Shown in pieces: positions 21,670-29,648 of a DNA stretch of 64,000 bases; the first letter of the stretch is position 1; each line of letters opens with the position of its first letter. The stretch spans positions 1 to 64,000 of the forward strand of contig QZKR01000093.1 in NCBI GenBank assembly GCA_003598065.1, written 5' to 3'. The notes below the pieces were generated by a model, which was given only the letters and a program-made list of their open reading frames with translations, was not told the origin of the DNA and did not search any database. This stretch comes from Myxococcales bacterium. Its GTDB lineage: Bacteria > Myxococcota_A > SURF-8. Both the position numbers and the translations under genes were made by a program.

Positions 21670-22518
21670 CTAGAGCCCCTCTATCCCCTCCACCACCTTC
21701 TGTATCGTCTCGTCCGGCGTCGAAGCGCCGGCGCTGACGCCGACCTCCGAAATCCCCGTGAACCATTCCGGGTCGAGTTCCGAAGCGTCGGAAACGCGCT
21801 CGGCGCGCGTGTGGCGGCGGGCCAGTTCGACGAGATGCCGCGTGTTGGCGCTGTGCGCGTCGCCGACGACGACAATCAAGGGCAGCGTCTGAGCCAGCGT
21901 CAGCAGCGCCTCCTGCCGCTTGCGCGTCGGGCCGCAGATGGTGTTGTGAACCGCCGCGTCGGGCCGCAGTTCCGCCAAGGCCAGCGCCACGGCGTCGAAA
22001 GTCTCGATAAGCTGGGTCGATTGGGCGACGAGCGTCACGGCCTCGGCCCGCTCGACGCGCTTCTTCAACTCGGGATCGCGCAGTTCCAGCGGCTCGCGGA
22101 TGACGACGACGTCCTCGCGGCCGTCCTTCAGGCCGATCGCCTCCGGGTGCTCCGGTTCGCCGCAGACGAGGACGAGCGCGCCCTTGGCATGGGCGGCGTC
22201 GATCTCGTCCTTGATGTGCTGAACCATCGTGCAGGTGGCGTCCACCACGCGGCCCGCCTGCCGGCAAAGCGCGTCGCGCTCGGCGGTGGTGATGCCGTGG
22301 GCGCGGATGACGATCGTCCCCGCCGCCTCCGCCGGATCGTGAACCACGCCGACGCCCTTGGTTTTCAAGGCGTCCAGCGCCGCCTGATTGTGGATCAGTT
22401 CGCCGTAAGTGAAAACGGCGTCGCTGCCGGCGGCTTCCGCTTCGGCCGTCTCGATGGCCCGCCGGACGCCCATGCAGAAGCCGGCCGCCTCGGCGAAATG
22501 GATCTTGATGCGTCCCAT
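21670..22518 (-). CDS. ispH: 4-hydroxy-3-methylbut-2-enyl diphosphate reductase
   Basis: Last enzyme of the MEP isoprenoid pathway, converting HMBPP to IPP and DMAPP with a [4Fe-4S] cluster. The three cluster cysteines are in GFCMGV (near residue 15), DATCTMV and NTICGPT. Also present are HNQ, RAHG, GEPEHPEAIG and SAGASTPDETI, all typical. I place the start at ATG 22518, just after the leuS stop, giving 282 residues. An in-frame ATG at 22536 inside leuS would add six residues. Neither has a strong RBS, so translation may be coupled to leuS. Confidence 0.94.
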   Translation of the reverse strand: MGRIKIHFAEAAGFCMGVRRAIETAEAEAAGSDAVFTYGELIHNQAALDALKTKGVGVVHDPAEAAGTIVIRAHGITTAERDALCRQAGRVVDATCTMVQHIKDEIDAAHAKGALVLVCGEPEHPEAIGLKDGREDVVVIREPLELRDPELKKRVERAEAVTLVAQSTQLIETFDAVALALAELRPDAAVHNTICGPTRKRQEALLTLAQTLPLIVVVGDAHSANTRHLVELARRHTRAERVSDASELDPEWFTGISEVGVSAGASTPDETIQKVVEGIEGL

Positions 22519-22519
22519 C

Positions 22520-24937
22520 TTATTTGGCCACGACATTCACGAGTTTGTTGGGCACAACGATCACCTTTCTCACCTCGCCGGTGATGTGCTTGAGCACCTT
22601 CTCGTGGGCCAGCGCCATGCGCTCCAGATCCGGCCCCGGCGTGTTGAGCGGCACGAGCAGTTCGCCGCGCAGCTTGCCGTTCACCTGGAGGATGATGGTC
22701 GTCGTCTCATCGACGAGCTTTTCCGGATCGTAGCCGGGCCAGCCTGCTTTAAATACGCTGTCGTTCGCGTCGGTGTGCCCCAGCGTCCGCCACAACTCCT
22801 CGGCCGCGAACGGCGCGAAGGGCGAGAGCAAAACGACGAGCGTTTCCAGAAGCTCGCGGTCGCGCGCCCCGGCCGAGCGCAGTTCGTTGATGTAGGTCAT
22901 CAGCTGCGCGATCGCCGTGTTGTAGGAGAGCGTCGGAATGTCGTCCGTCACTTTCTTGATCGTGCGGTGCATGAGCCTTACGCAGGCCTCGGGCCGCACG
23001 TCGTTGACGCCCTGATTCACCCAGTCCCAGACGCGCTCGACGAAGCGCCGGCAGCCGACGATGCCCTGGTCGTCCCAGTCGCCGCCGAGCGTGTAGGGAC
23101 CCAGGAACATCAGGTAGAGCCGGAACGTGTCCGCGCCGTAGCGGCCGATGAACTCGTCGGGATTGACCACGTTGCCCTTGCTCTTGCTCATCTTCTGGCC
23201 GCTCTTGGTGATCAGCCCGTGGGCGCGGAACGATTTCGTCGGCTCCTCGAAATGCAGATAGCCGAAGTCGTGCAGCGCCATGGTGATGAAGCGGAAATAG
23301 AGCAGGTGGCCGAAGCTGTGCTCCTTGCCGCCGATGTACATATCCACCGGCAGCCACTTCTTCGTGATCGCCTCGTCCACGACGCGCTTGTGCTGGTTCG
23401 TCGAGGGATAGCGCAGATAGTACCAGGCGCTGTCGAGGAAATTGTCGGAAACGTCCGTTTCGCGCCGCGCCGGTTTGCCGCAGGCGGGGCAGGTGGTGTT
23501 CACCCACGCCGCGTTTCGCGCCAGCGGGCTTTTGCCCGAGCCGTCGGGGATGTAGTCGTCCGACTCCGGCAACAGGACGGGAAGCTGCGACTCCGGCACG
23601 GGGACGATGCCGCAGGCGTCGCAGTGAATCATCGGAATCGGCGGGCCCCAGTAGCGCTGGCGCGACACGCACCAGTCGCGCAGGCGGTAGTTGATCGAGC
23701 GGCGGCCGAGCTTTTTCTCCTCCAGCCAGCCGCAGACTTTCTCCACGCCCTCGCCGTCCGGCGTACCGGTGAAGGGGCCGGAGTTCACCATCTGGCCCGG
23801 GCCGGCGTAGGCCTCGCCCAGATCGCCCTGCGGCGCGCCGTCGGGCGCGATGACCTCGCGGATCTCCAGCTTCATCAGCTTGGCGAATTCGTAGTCGCGC
23901 TGATCGTGCGCCGGCACGGCCATGATCGCGCCCGTGCCGTAGCCCATCAGCACGTAGTCGGCGATGAAGATCGGCACGCGCTCGCCGTTGACGGGATTGA
24001 TGGCGTAGCCGCCGGTGAAGACGCCGCTTTTTTCCTTGGAGAGCTCGGCCCGCTCGAAGCTCGACTTGCGCCGGGCTTCTTCTTGGTAAGCTTTCACCGC
24101 GCCGCGCTGGGCGGCGGTGGCGATCTTTTCCACCATCGGGTGCTCGGGGGAGAAGACCATGTAGGTCACGCCCCAGAGCGTGTCCGGCCGCGTGGTGAAG
24201 ATCTCGAAGGATTCGCCGTTTTCGAGGTGGAAAGTCACCATCGCGCCGATGCTCTTGCCGATCTTGTCGCGCTGAACGGAAGTGACGATCTCCGGCCAGT
24301 CGATGACCTCCAGGTTCTTCAGCAACCGTTCCGCGTAGGCGGTGATCTTGAAAAACCACTGCGCCAGTTCGCGCTGCTCCACCTTCACGTCGGCGTGCCG
24401 CTCGCAGAAGCCGTTTTCCACCTGGCTATCGGCGAGGACGGTCTTGCAGGCCGGGCACCAGTTGACCGGCGCGGTACGCCGTTCGGCCAGGCCGTGCTTG
24501 TAGAGCTGGAGGAAAATCCATTGCGTCCACTTGTAGTAGTCGGGCTCGGTGGTATCGACGGAATGAGTCCAATCGAACATCGCCCCCAGTTTTTTAAGCT
24601 GGTTTTCGCGGAAGTTGGCGACGTTCTCGCGCGTCAGCTTCGCCGGATGCTTGCCTACTTTTAGGGCGAAGTTTTCGGAGTGGATGCCGAAAGCGTCGAA
24701 GCCCATCGGCTCGAAGACGGTGTGGCCCTTCTGCTTCATGTAGCGGCCGTAGATGTCGGAGCCGATGAAGGCGAAGCAGTTGCCGACGTGCAGGCCCTCG
24801 GCGGAAGGGTAGGGGAACATCATCAGGTTGTAGAAAGGATTCGGCGCGTTGGCGAGGTCGATGACGTAATCGCCGCGCTCTTCCCAGATCCGCCGCCACT
24901 TGGATTCGATCTCGTCCGCGTTGTAGGGCCTGCTCAT
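22520..24937 (-). CDS. leuS: Leucyl-tRNA synthetase
   Basis: Charges tRNA-Leu. The 805-residue protein has the class I motif in variant form, PYPSAEGLHVGN (residues 43-53), KMSKSKGNVVNPDE near 583, the zinc region CPACKTVLADSQV, and a CP1 editing domain with TTRPDTLWGVTYMV and the GTGAIMAVPAHDQRDYEFA stretch. CVSRQRYWGPPIPMIHC follows. The C-terminus ends with the usual VNGKLRGE region. ATG 24937 is preceded by GAGG at 8-base spacing. ispH follows immediately, probably in one transcript. Confidence 0.96.
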   Translation of the reverse strand: MSRPYNADEIESKWRRIWEERGDYVIDLANAPNPFYNLMMFPYPSAEGLHVGNCFAFIGSDIYGRYMKQKGHTVFEPMGFDAFGIHSENFALKVGKHPAKLTRENVANFRENQLKKLGAMFDWTHSVDTTEPDYYKWTQWIFLQLYKHGLAERRTAPVNWCPACKTVLADSQVENGFCERHADVKVEQRELAQWFFKITAYAERLLKNLEVIDWPEIVTSVQRDKIGKSIGAMVTFHLENGESFEIFTTRPDTLWGVTYMVFSPEHPMVEKIATAAQRGAVKAYQEEARRKSSFERAELSKEKSGVFTGGYAINPVNGERVPIFIADYVLMGYGTGAIMAVPAHDQRDYEFAKLMKLEIREVIAPDGAPQGDLGEAYAGPGQMVNSGPFTGTPDGEGVEKVCGWLEEKKLGRRSINYRLRDWCVSRQRYWGPPIPMIHCDACGIVPVPESQLPVLLPESDDYIPDGSGKSPLARNAAWVNTTCPACGKPARRETDVSDNFLDSAWYYLRYPSTNQHKRVVDEAITKKWLPVDMYIGGKEHSFGHLLYFRFITMALHDFGYLHFEEPTKSFRAHGLITKSGQKMSKSKGNVVNPDEFIGRYGADTFRLYLMFLGPYTLGGDWDDQGIVGCRRFVERVWDWVNQGVNDVRPEACVRLMHRTIKKVTDDIPTLSYNTAIAQLMTYINELRSAGARDRELLETLVVLLSPFAPFAAEELWRTLGHTDANDSVFKAGWPGYDPEKLVDETTTIILQVNGKLRGELLVPLNTPGPDLERMALAHEKVLKHITGEVRKVIVVPNKLVNVVAK

Positions 24938-25076
24938 CCTTGTCGCCTCGTCTTCGCCTGGCTTATGCCCGCTTCCGGTACGGCCGATTTCCCATTTTTT
25001 AGGGGGAATTCCCGGACCTAAGCCATTGAGTAGAGCTTGGTTTTATGCAAGGCGGGCGGGCAATGCAAGAACTTTC

Positions 25077-25106
25077 TTCACATGCGGCCAATAGTTTCTG
25101 TATCAT
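25077..25106 (+). promoter_or_regulatory. Candidate promoter of the OPT transporter gene
   Basis: TTCACA at 25077-25082, 18-base spacer, TATCAT at 25101-25106. It is the best-placed pair for the transporter start at 25144 and gives a leader of about 30 bases. Confidence 0.3.
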
Positions 25107-25143
25107 GGCGCATTCTAATTACGCCAGGGGAAGGGAGCCGTAC

Positions 25144-26982
25144 ATGCCCGAGCTCAAACGCCTGATGACCGCCGACGACGTGAAGGATCTTTCTCCCGAA
25201 GAACGGGAGCGCTGGTGGTACGAGAACGTCTACACCGGCATGGGCGATTCGATGAAGCAGCTCACCTGGCGCGCCGTACTGATGGGGGCGCTGTTGGGCT
25301 CGTTCATGTCGCTCTCCAACCTCTACATCGGCCTGAAAACCGGCTGGGGCCTGGGCGTGGCGATCACGGCAAGCATCCTCTCTTACACGATCTGGACCAC
25401 CTTCTACAAGGTGGGACTCGTGAAGTCGAAGATGACCATCCTGGAAAACAACTGCATGCAGTCCACCGCCTCGGCGGCCGGCTACTCCACCGGCGGCACG
25501 CTGATCTCGGCCATCGCGGCCTACATGCTTGTCAACAACGCCTCGATCTCCACCAACATCCTCTTGGCCTGGGTGTTCTTTCTGGCCATCCTGGGCGTGA
25601 CCCTGGCCATTCCGATGAAGCGGCAGATGATCAACATCGAGCAGTTGAAATTCCCCAGCGGCGTCGCGGCGGCGGAGACGTTGCGCGCCCTGCACAGCGA
25701 GCAGGGCAGCGGCCTGTCGGCGGCGAAGGCGCTGGGCGTGGCCGGCGTTCTGGGCGCGATCGTGGCTTTGTTGCGGGATCTTTTCGAATGGCTGCCCGGC
25801 CAGATCGACGCCTTCGGCAAGCGCATGGCGGATCTGACGGTGTCGGTCGAAGTGTCGCCGATGATGGTGGCGGCCGGGGCGATCATGGGCCTGCGCGTCT
25901 GCTGGAGCATGCTCCTGGGCGGCTTCATCAACTATGTGCTGATTGTCCCGGTGATGCTGGACAGGGGCGTGATCCACGACGTCGGCTACCGCGAGATCGT
26001 CAAGTGGAGCCTGTGGGGCGGCGCGGCGTGCATGGTCACTTCCGCCCTCCTGAGCTTCGGGCTTCAATGGCGCACCGCCATGCGGGCCTTCTCGGGCGTG
26101 ACGAACTTGATCCTGCGGCGCAACGATAAGCCCAAGGTCAAGGATCCGATGGAGGAAATCGAGGTGCCGGGATCGTGGTTCATCTGGGGCGCGATCGTCG
26201 GCGGCGTGGGCGTGGTGGCGATCATCGCCTGGTTCTTCGGGACGCCCGCCTGGATGGGCGTGCTCGCCGTCGTCATGAGTTTCTTTCTGGCCCTGGTCGC
26301 CTGCCGCGTGGCGGGCGAGACGGACACGACGCCCGTGGGCGCGATGGGCAAGATCACCCAGCTATTCTATGGCGCCATCGCCCCCCGGCAGATGAACACG
26401 AACCTGATGACCGCCTGCATCACGGCCGGCGTCGCCGATTCCGCCTCCGACCTGCTCTACGACCTGAAGAGCGGCTATCTGCTCGGAGCGAATCCGCGCA
26501 AGCAGTTCCTCGCCCAGATGGCCGGTATCTTCCCCGGCACGCTCATTTCCGTGTATTCGTTCCAGTACGTTGTCCACAGCGCCGAGGTGCTGGGCTCCGA
26601 CAAGTTCCCCGCGCCCGCCGCCCAGACCTGGGCCGGCGTGGCGAAGCTGTTGGGTCAGGGCCTGGAGTTTCTGGACCCGACAATGCGCTGGGCCATCCTT
26701 ATCGGCGCGGTGGTGGGCGTCGCGCTGCCAGTGATGGAGCGGCTCTTCCCCAAGGCTCGCGCCTTCATCCCCTCGGCGATGGGGCTGGGGCTCTCTTTCA
26801 CCATTCCCTTCTGGAACAGCCTGTCGTTCTTCATCGGCGGCCTGATCGGCTGGATCATCGAGAAGAAGCGCCCGAAGATCGCCGAGGACTATACGATCCC
26901 GGTCGCCTCGGGCGTGGTGGCGGGCGAATCGCTGACCGGCGTGGGGGTCACGATCTACCAGAACGTGATCGCGGGAGGGTAA
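25144..26982 (+). CDS. OPT-family oligopeptide/metal-chelate transporter
   Basis: A 612-residue polytopic membrane protein with about 14 membrane helices. Family signatures include SNLYIGLKTGWGLGVAI, ENNCMQSTASAAGYSTGG and QLKFPSGVAAAETLRA. The OPT superfamily moves oligopeptides or metal-nicotianamine-type chelates with protons; bacterial members are mostly uncharacterised. ATG 25144 is chosen over an upstream in-frame ATG because GGAG at 25133-25136 is well spaced and the first 33 codons lack similarity and overlap the likely promoter. The cytosolic N-terminus precedes the first helix. It has no obvious partner genes. Confidence 0.9.
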   Translation: MPELKRLMTADDVKDLSPEERERWWYENVYTGMGDSMKQLTWRAVLMGALLGSFMSLSNLYIGLKTGWGLGVAITASILSYTIWTTFYKVGLVKSKMTILENNCMQSTASAAGYSTGGTLISAIAAYMLVNNASISTNILLAWVFFLAILGVTLAIPMKRQMINIEQLKFPSGVAAAETLRALHSEQGSGLSAAKALGVAGVLGAIVALLRDLFEWLPGQIDAFGKRMADLTVSVEVSPMMVAAGAIMGLRVCWSMLLGGFINYVLIVPVMLDRGVIHDVGYREIVKWSLWGGAACMVTSALLSFGLQWRTAMRAFSGVTNLILRRNDKPKVKDPMEEIEVPGSWFIWGAIVGGVGVVAIIAWFFGTPAWMGVLAVVMSFFLALVACRVAGETDTTPVGAMGKITQLFYGAIAPRQMNTNLMTACITAGVADSASDLLYDLKSGYLLGANPRKQFLAQMAGIFPGTLISVYSFQYVVHSAEVLGSDKFPAPAAQTWAGVAKLLGQGLEFLDPTMRWAILIGAVVGVALPVMERLFPKARAFIPSAMGLGLSFTIPFWNSLSFFIGGLIGWIIEKKRPKIAEDYTIPVASGVVAGESLTGVGVTIYQNVIAGG

Positions 26983-27014
26983 TCCTCCGGCGAGGATAAT
27001 TGACCAGCGAGCGC

Positions 27015-27043
27015 GTAGATGTATAACAAGTTATCCATCCTAC
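27015..27043. repeat. Intergenic palindrome (A-type, degenerate)
   Basis: GTAGATGTATAACAAGTTAT followed by CCATCCTAC forms an imperfect stem with the same AACAAGTTA centre as 21636-21661. It lies downstream of the OPT gene and may act as its terminator. Confidence 0.5.
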
Positions 27044-27162
27044 ACAACTTGGCCAACCAGTCCACCCGCATCCGAATGCGAACCCACCGAGCAATGCGTA
27101 TGGCGCGTGGAAGAGAGAGGTCTTCCTGCTCTTCCCGTGCAAACGAGAACAAGGAGAACTCC

Positions 27163-27684
27163 GTGAGCTTTGAACTTCGCACAGAACATGGAACGCTCGA
27201 ACAGATCGCGGTCGACCCTCGGCATCGCCTCTGGGATCACTATGTGGAGATAGTGGCGCAGTACATTGAGACGCATTGGCCGGAAGCTCTCGAAAGCACG
27301 ACGCGGAGCGCGTTTCGGAAGCAGTACGATGAGGAACTGCGTCGCCGCATCGACGAAGGCGGGCGACACCTTATCCTTTGGCGCCGCCACGAAGCGACGG
27401 TTGGGTTCGCCGATGCCTATGTCACCGGAAGCGGTCGGCGAAAGGAGCTCAACGTCGCCGAGTTTTCCGTAGTGGAAAGCATGCGAAGAAATGGCTGGGG
27501 GCGACTTCTGTTCCAAGCGTTGCTGGATGTCGGCCGTCGTGCGGGAACGCACAGGGTGGTCGTGGAAGTCGACAAGCCGATGCCTTCGAATGCCTTCTGG
27601 CAGGCTGTTCTTGGCGCTTGCGACGCTTCCGGAGAGCGGAACGTGTACTCGGCGCCCCTTAAGCTGGGCGAGTGGCCTGCTTGA
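27163..27684 (+). CDS. GNAT-family N-acetyltransferase
   Basis: A 173-residue single-domain GNAT. The acetyl-CoA-binding motif is SMRRNGWGRLLFQALLDV, followed by the helper strand THRVVVEVDKP and SNAFWQAVLGA. GTG 27163 is chosen because AAGGAGAA at 27151-27158 is well spaced; the open frame extends upstream into palindromic repeat DNA without similarity. The substrate is unknown. The gene is isolated between repeat clusters, so it may be a relatively recent arrival. Confidence 0.78.
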   Translation: MSFELRTEHGTLEQIAVDPRHRLWDHYVEIVAQYIETHWPEALESTTRSAFRKQYDEELRRRIDEGGRHLILWRRHEATVGFADAYVTGSGRRKELNVAEFSVVESMRRNGWGRLLFQALLDVGRRAGTHRVVVEVDKPMPSNAFWQAVLGACDASGERNVYSAPLKLGEWPA

Positions 27685-27692
27685 AGGTGTGG

Positions 27693-27838
27693 CATGCCTG
27701 GAGCCCTGCGACAGGCATGTGGAGTGAAAACATGCTTGTCGCAAGCTCCAAGCATGGCACGCCCCCCCGCCTGGAACAGGCGTCCACCGCCTAGCTCAAG
27801 TTATGGAGTTATGTGGATGGGCAATTTTCTTGCCCATT
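27693..27838. repeat. Palindromic repeat cluster (C, B and hairpin types)
   Basis: Three units lie downstream of the GNAT gene. CATGCCTG at 27693-27700 pairs with 27712-27719, with the downstream arm at 27731-27756. A CAGGCG-type unit lies at 27773-27797. A GATGGGCA hairpin lies at 27816-27838. The 33 bases at 27731-27763 are identical to 28617-28649. The last unit and its flank resemble 3428-3490 in reverse orientation. Confidence 0.75.
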
Positions 27839-27867
27839 AAAAACGGAAAATGATGGGCTACGCTGTT

Positions 27868-28107
27868 TCACGGCGTGACCGCCAGCCTCAAATCCGCATC
27901 AACCGGCAATTCGAAAAGCGTGTTTCGCAGCAAGCGGGTGGAAAAGAAGAGGATTTCCACGTTCTCCACTTCGCCGGTCGTGGGGTTGAGACGGGCGATC
28001 ACCTCGTCCCCAAGCTCCTCGCTTTCCTGCTCTGCGTAAGGAGGGCGCTTGCTGATGTACAGGATGTCCGCTTCGCGGTCGTATTCAAACGTCAGTTTCT
28101 GGCCCAT
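27868..28107 (-). CDS. DUF2283-family small protein, putative antitoxin
   Basis: A 79-residue protein starting MGQKLTFEYDREADILYIS, the DUF2283 signature (Y-D-x-E-A-D-x-L-Y-I). The body continues with DEVIARLNPTTGEVENVEIL, also typical. DUF2283 proteins are small beta-rich domains of unknown function that often pair with nuclease-like toxins. Its ATG at 28107 lies 16 bases inside the upstream gene, indicating translational coupling. The antitoxin role is inferred from that pairing. Confidence 0.75.
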   Translation of the reverse strand: MGQKLTFEYDREADILYISKRPPYAEQESEELGDEVIARLNPTTGEVENVEILFFSTRLLRNTLFELPVDADLRLAVTP

Positions 28108-28418
28108 TCAATCTCTCCCTCGACCAGCTTCCTGGCCATATACGCGGTGATGATCCAGTGGCGGCCCGCCGGGTCGGGTTCGGAGACCACGACCACCACG
28201 ACGCACTTGCCTCCGTGCAGATCATCGAACCACCTTGAAAAGAGCCGCGCCGAACCGAAACGGCGGCTATGGCGCACTTGGTCGGGATCGGCCAGCGTCC
28301 GGGCGACTCTTTCCCGATGCTCCGGCAACAAATCGGGGTGTCGTCCGGAGATGTGCTGTTCTCGATCCTCGCTCAATTCTACGTCACTCTTCAGATAAGG
28401 ACAAGGCAATCGGATCAT
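28092..28418 (-). CDS. Small nuclease-like (PBECR/BECR-type) protein, putative toxin
   Basis: A 108-residue protein with the pattern LSEDREQHISGRHPDLLPEH, then VARTLADPDQVRHSRRF and a beta-rich end (GGKCVVVVVVSEP, WIITAYMARKL). The H-x3-RHP and T-L-x-D-P-D layout is that of small BECR/RelE-fold predicted nucleases found in phages and toxin modules; exact family assignment is uncertain. ATG 28418 has AAAGGA upstream. The open frame extends further upstream but only through palindromic repeats, so that part is not coding. It overlaps the DUF2283 gene by 16 bases. Confidence 0.62.
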   Translation of the reverse strand: MIRLPCPYLKSDVELSEDREQHISGRHPDLLPEHRERVARTLADPDQVRHSRRFGSARLFSRWFDDLHGGKCVVVVVVSEPDPAGRHWIITAYMARKLVEGEIEWARN

Positions 28419-28445
28419 GATTCGGTCCTTTGTCGCCGCTTTGCT

Positions 28446-28503
28446 GGAGCAGGCGTCCACGCCTGGTCCTAAACGTTTAGGAGCAGGTCTGGAGACCTGC
28501 TCC
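28446..28503. repeat. Double hairpin repeat joined by a 10-base palindrome
   Basis: A hairpin at 28446-28469 (arm centred on CAGGCGT) is joined by TAAACGTTTA (28470-28479) to a second, perfect hairpin at 28480-28503 (GGAGCAGGTCT arm). The first hairpin and joint match 3507-3530 and its flank in reverse orientation. The two hairpins are related to each other, which suggests duplication of one unit. Confidence 0.78.
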
Positions 28504-28616
28504 ATCGCTAGGGAAAGAAGCCTAGTCATACAAGTAGACACCCTAACTTATCCAACTCCGGGGTGTCCACTCTTTCCGGGGAAAATCATGACGAAGGATG
28601 AAGATTCGGCCGGACA

Positions 28617-28690
28617 CATGCTTGTCGCAAGCTCCAAGCATGGCACGCCTCAAGCAGACCTCGGATGGAGCACCGTTGCACCGTGCTCCA
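28617..28690. repeat. Partial C-type repeat and stem-loop after mdh
   Basis: Bases 28617-28649 repeat 27731-27763 without a mismatch. Next, TGGAGCAC at 28666-28673 pairs with 28683-28690 and lies just beyond the mdh stop. The stem lacks a T-run on the minus strand, so it is only a possible terminator. Confidence 0.6.
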
Positions 28691-28702
28691 CACGTTCCTC
28701 TA

Positions 28703-29632
28703 TCAGAGCGGAATTTCCAGCTTGGCGATCGTTTCCTCGATCAGCCTGGCCGACTTCTTGAGTTGCGCTTTGCCTTCGTCGCTGATCGGAATCTCAATGA
28801 CTTTCTCGACGCCGTTTTTGCCCAGCAGGGCCGGCACGCCGATGAAGTAGCCCTTGATGCCGTACTCGCCCTGCAAATAGGCGGCGACGGGCAGGATGCG
28901 GCGGTTGTCGCGCAGGATGCACTCCGCCATTTCCACCGAGGACGCCGCCGGGGCGTAGAAGGCGCTGCCGGTCTTGAGATAGTTGACGATCTCGCCGCCG
29001 CCTTTGCGAGTGCGGTCGAAAATCTGCTCCAGCCGCTCGGGGGCGATCAGTTCGGTGACGGGAATGCCGTCAACGGTCGAATATTCGGGGAGGGGCACCA
29101 TCTCGTCGCCGTGCCCGCCCAGAACGAGCGCCTGCACTTCCGAAGGCGAGACGTTCAATTCCTCGGCGATAAAATAACGCAGCCGCGCCGAGTCGAGCAC
29201 GCCGGCCATGCCCATGACGCGCCGGACGCCGAAGCCCGTCGCCTTCCAGGCGACGTAGGTCATGATGTCCAGCGGGTTGGAAACGATGATGACCTTGGCG
29301 TTCGGAGCGTATTCGGCGATCGCTTTCGACACCGAGGCGACGATCTTGGCGTTGATGTTGACGAGATCCTCGCGGCTCATGCCCGGCTTGCGCGGCAGGC
29401 CGGCGGTGACGATGACGACGTCGGAGTCTTTCATCGCCGCGTAGTCGTTGGAGCCGACGATGTTGACGTGATACTGGCGCAGCGGCGCGCAGTGCTGGGC
29501 GTCGAGGCTCTTCGCCTGCGGCATGCCGGGGGCGATATCGACCATCGCCACGTCGGCGAGGTTGCGCTCGGCGGCGTAGAACGCGGCGGTGGCGCCGACG
29601 TTTCCGCTTCCTACGATCGTTACTTTGGCCAT
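28703..29632 (-). CDS. mdh: Malate dehydrogenase (LDH-like class)
   Basis: NAD-dependent interconversion of malate and oxaloacetate in the TCA cycle. The 309-residue protein has GSGNVGATAAFY at the N-terminus, Asp32 as the NAD-selecting acid, substrate-binding Arg81 and Arg87 in AGLPRKPGMSR (the Arg marks malate over lactate), Asn119 in SNPLDIMTY, and the catalytic pair Asp147 and His174 (GVLDSARL, GGHGDEMVP). GGGAGGG precedes ATG 29632. It follows a divergent paralogue by 16 bases, probably in one operon. Confidence 0.95.
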   Translation of the reverse strand: MAKVTIVGSGNVGATAAFYAAERNLADVAMVDIAPGMPQAKSLDAQHCAPLRQYHVNIVGSNDYAAMKDSDVVIVTAGLPRKPGMSREDLVNINAKIVASVSKAIAEYAPNAKVIIVSNPLDIMTYVAWKATGFGVRRVMGMAGVLDSARLRYFIAEELNVSPSEVQALVLGGHGDEMVPLPEYSTVDGIPVTELIAPERLEQIFDRTRKGGGEIVNYLKTGSAFYAPAASSVEMAECILRDNRRILPVAAYLQGEYGIKGYFIGVPALLGKNGVEKVIEIPISDEGKAQLKKSARLIEETIAKLEIPL

Positions 29633-29648
29633 GGCGTCCGTCCCTCCC

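Noticed and set aside
22409-24664. 751-residue plus-strand open frame over leuS
   Set aside because: Antisense shadow of leuS, whose synthetase motifs are certain; composition is typical of a GC-rich shadow.
28419-28541. N-terminal extension of the nuclease-like protein through repeat DNA
   Set aside because: The translation there comes entirely from the double-hairpin repeat, and ATG 28418 has an RBS.
20503-28690. Palindrome clusters considered as insertion sequences
   Set aside because: No transposase frame, no flanking target duplication could be seen; they are too short and only repeat-like.
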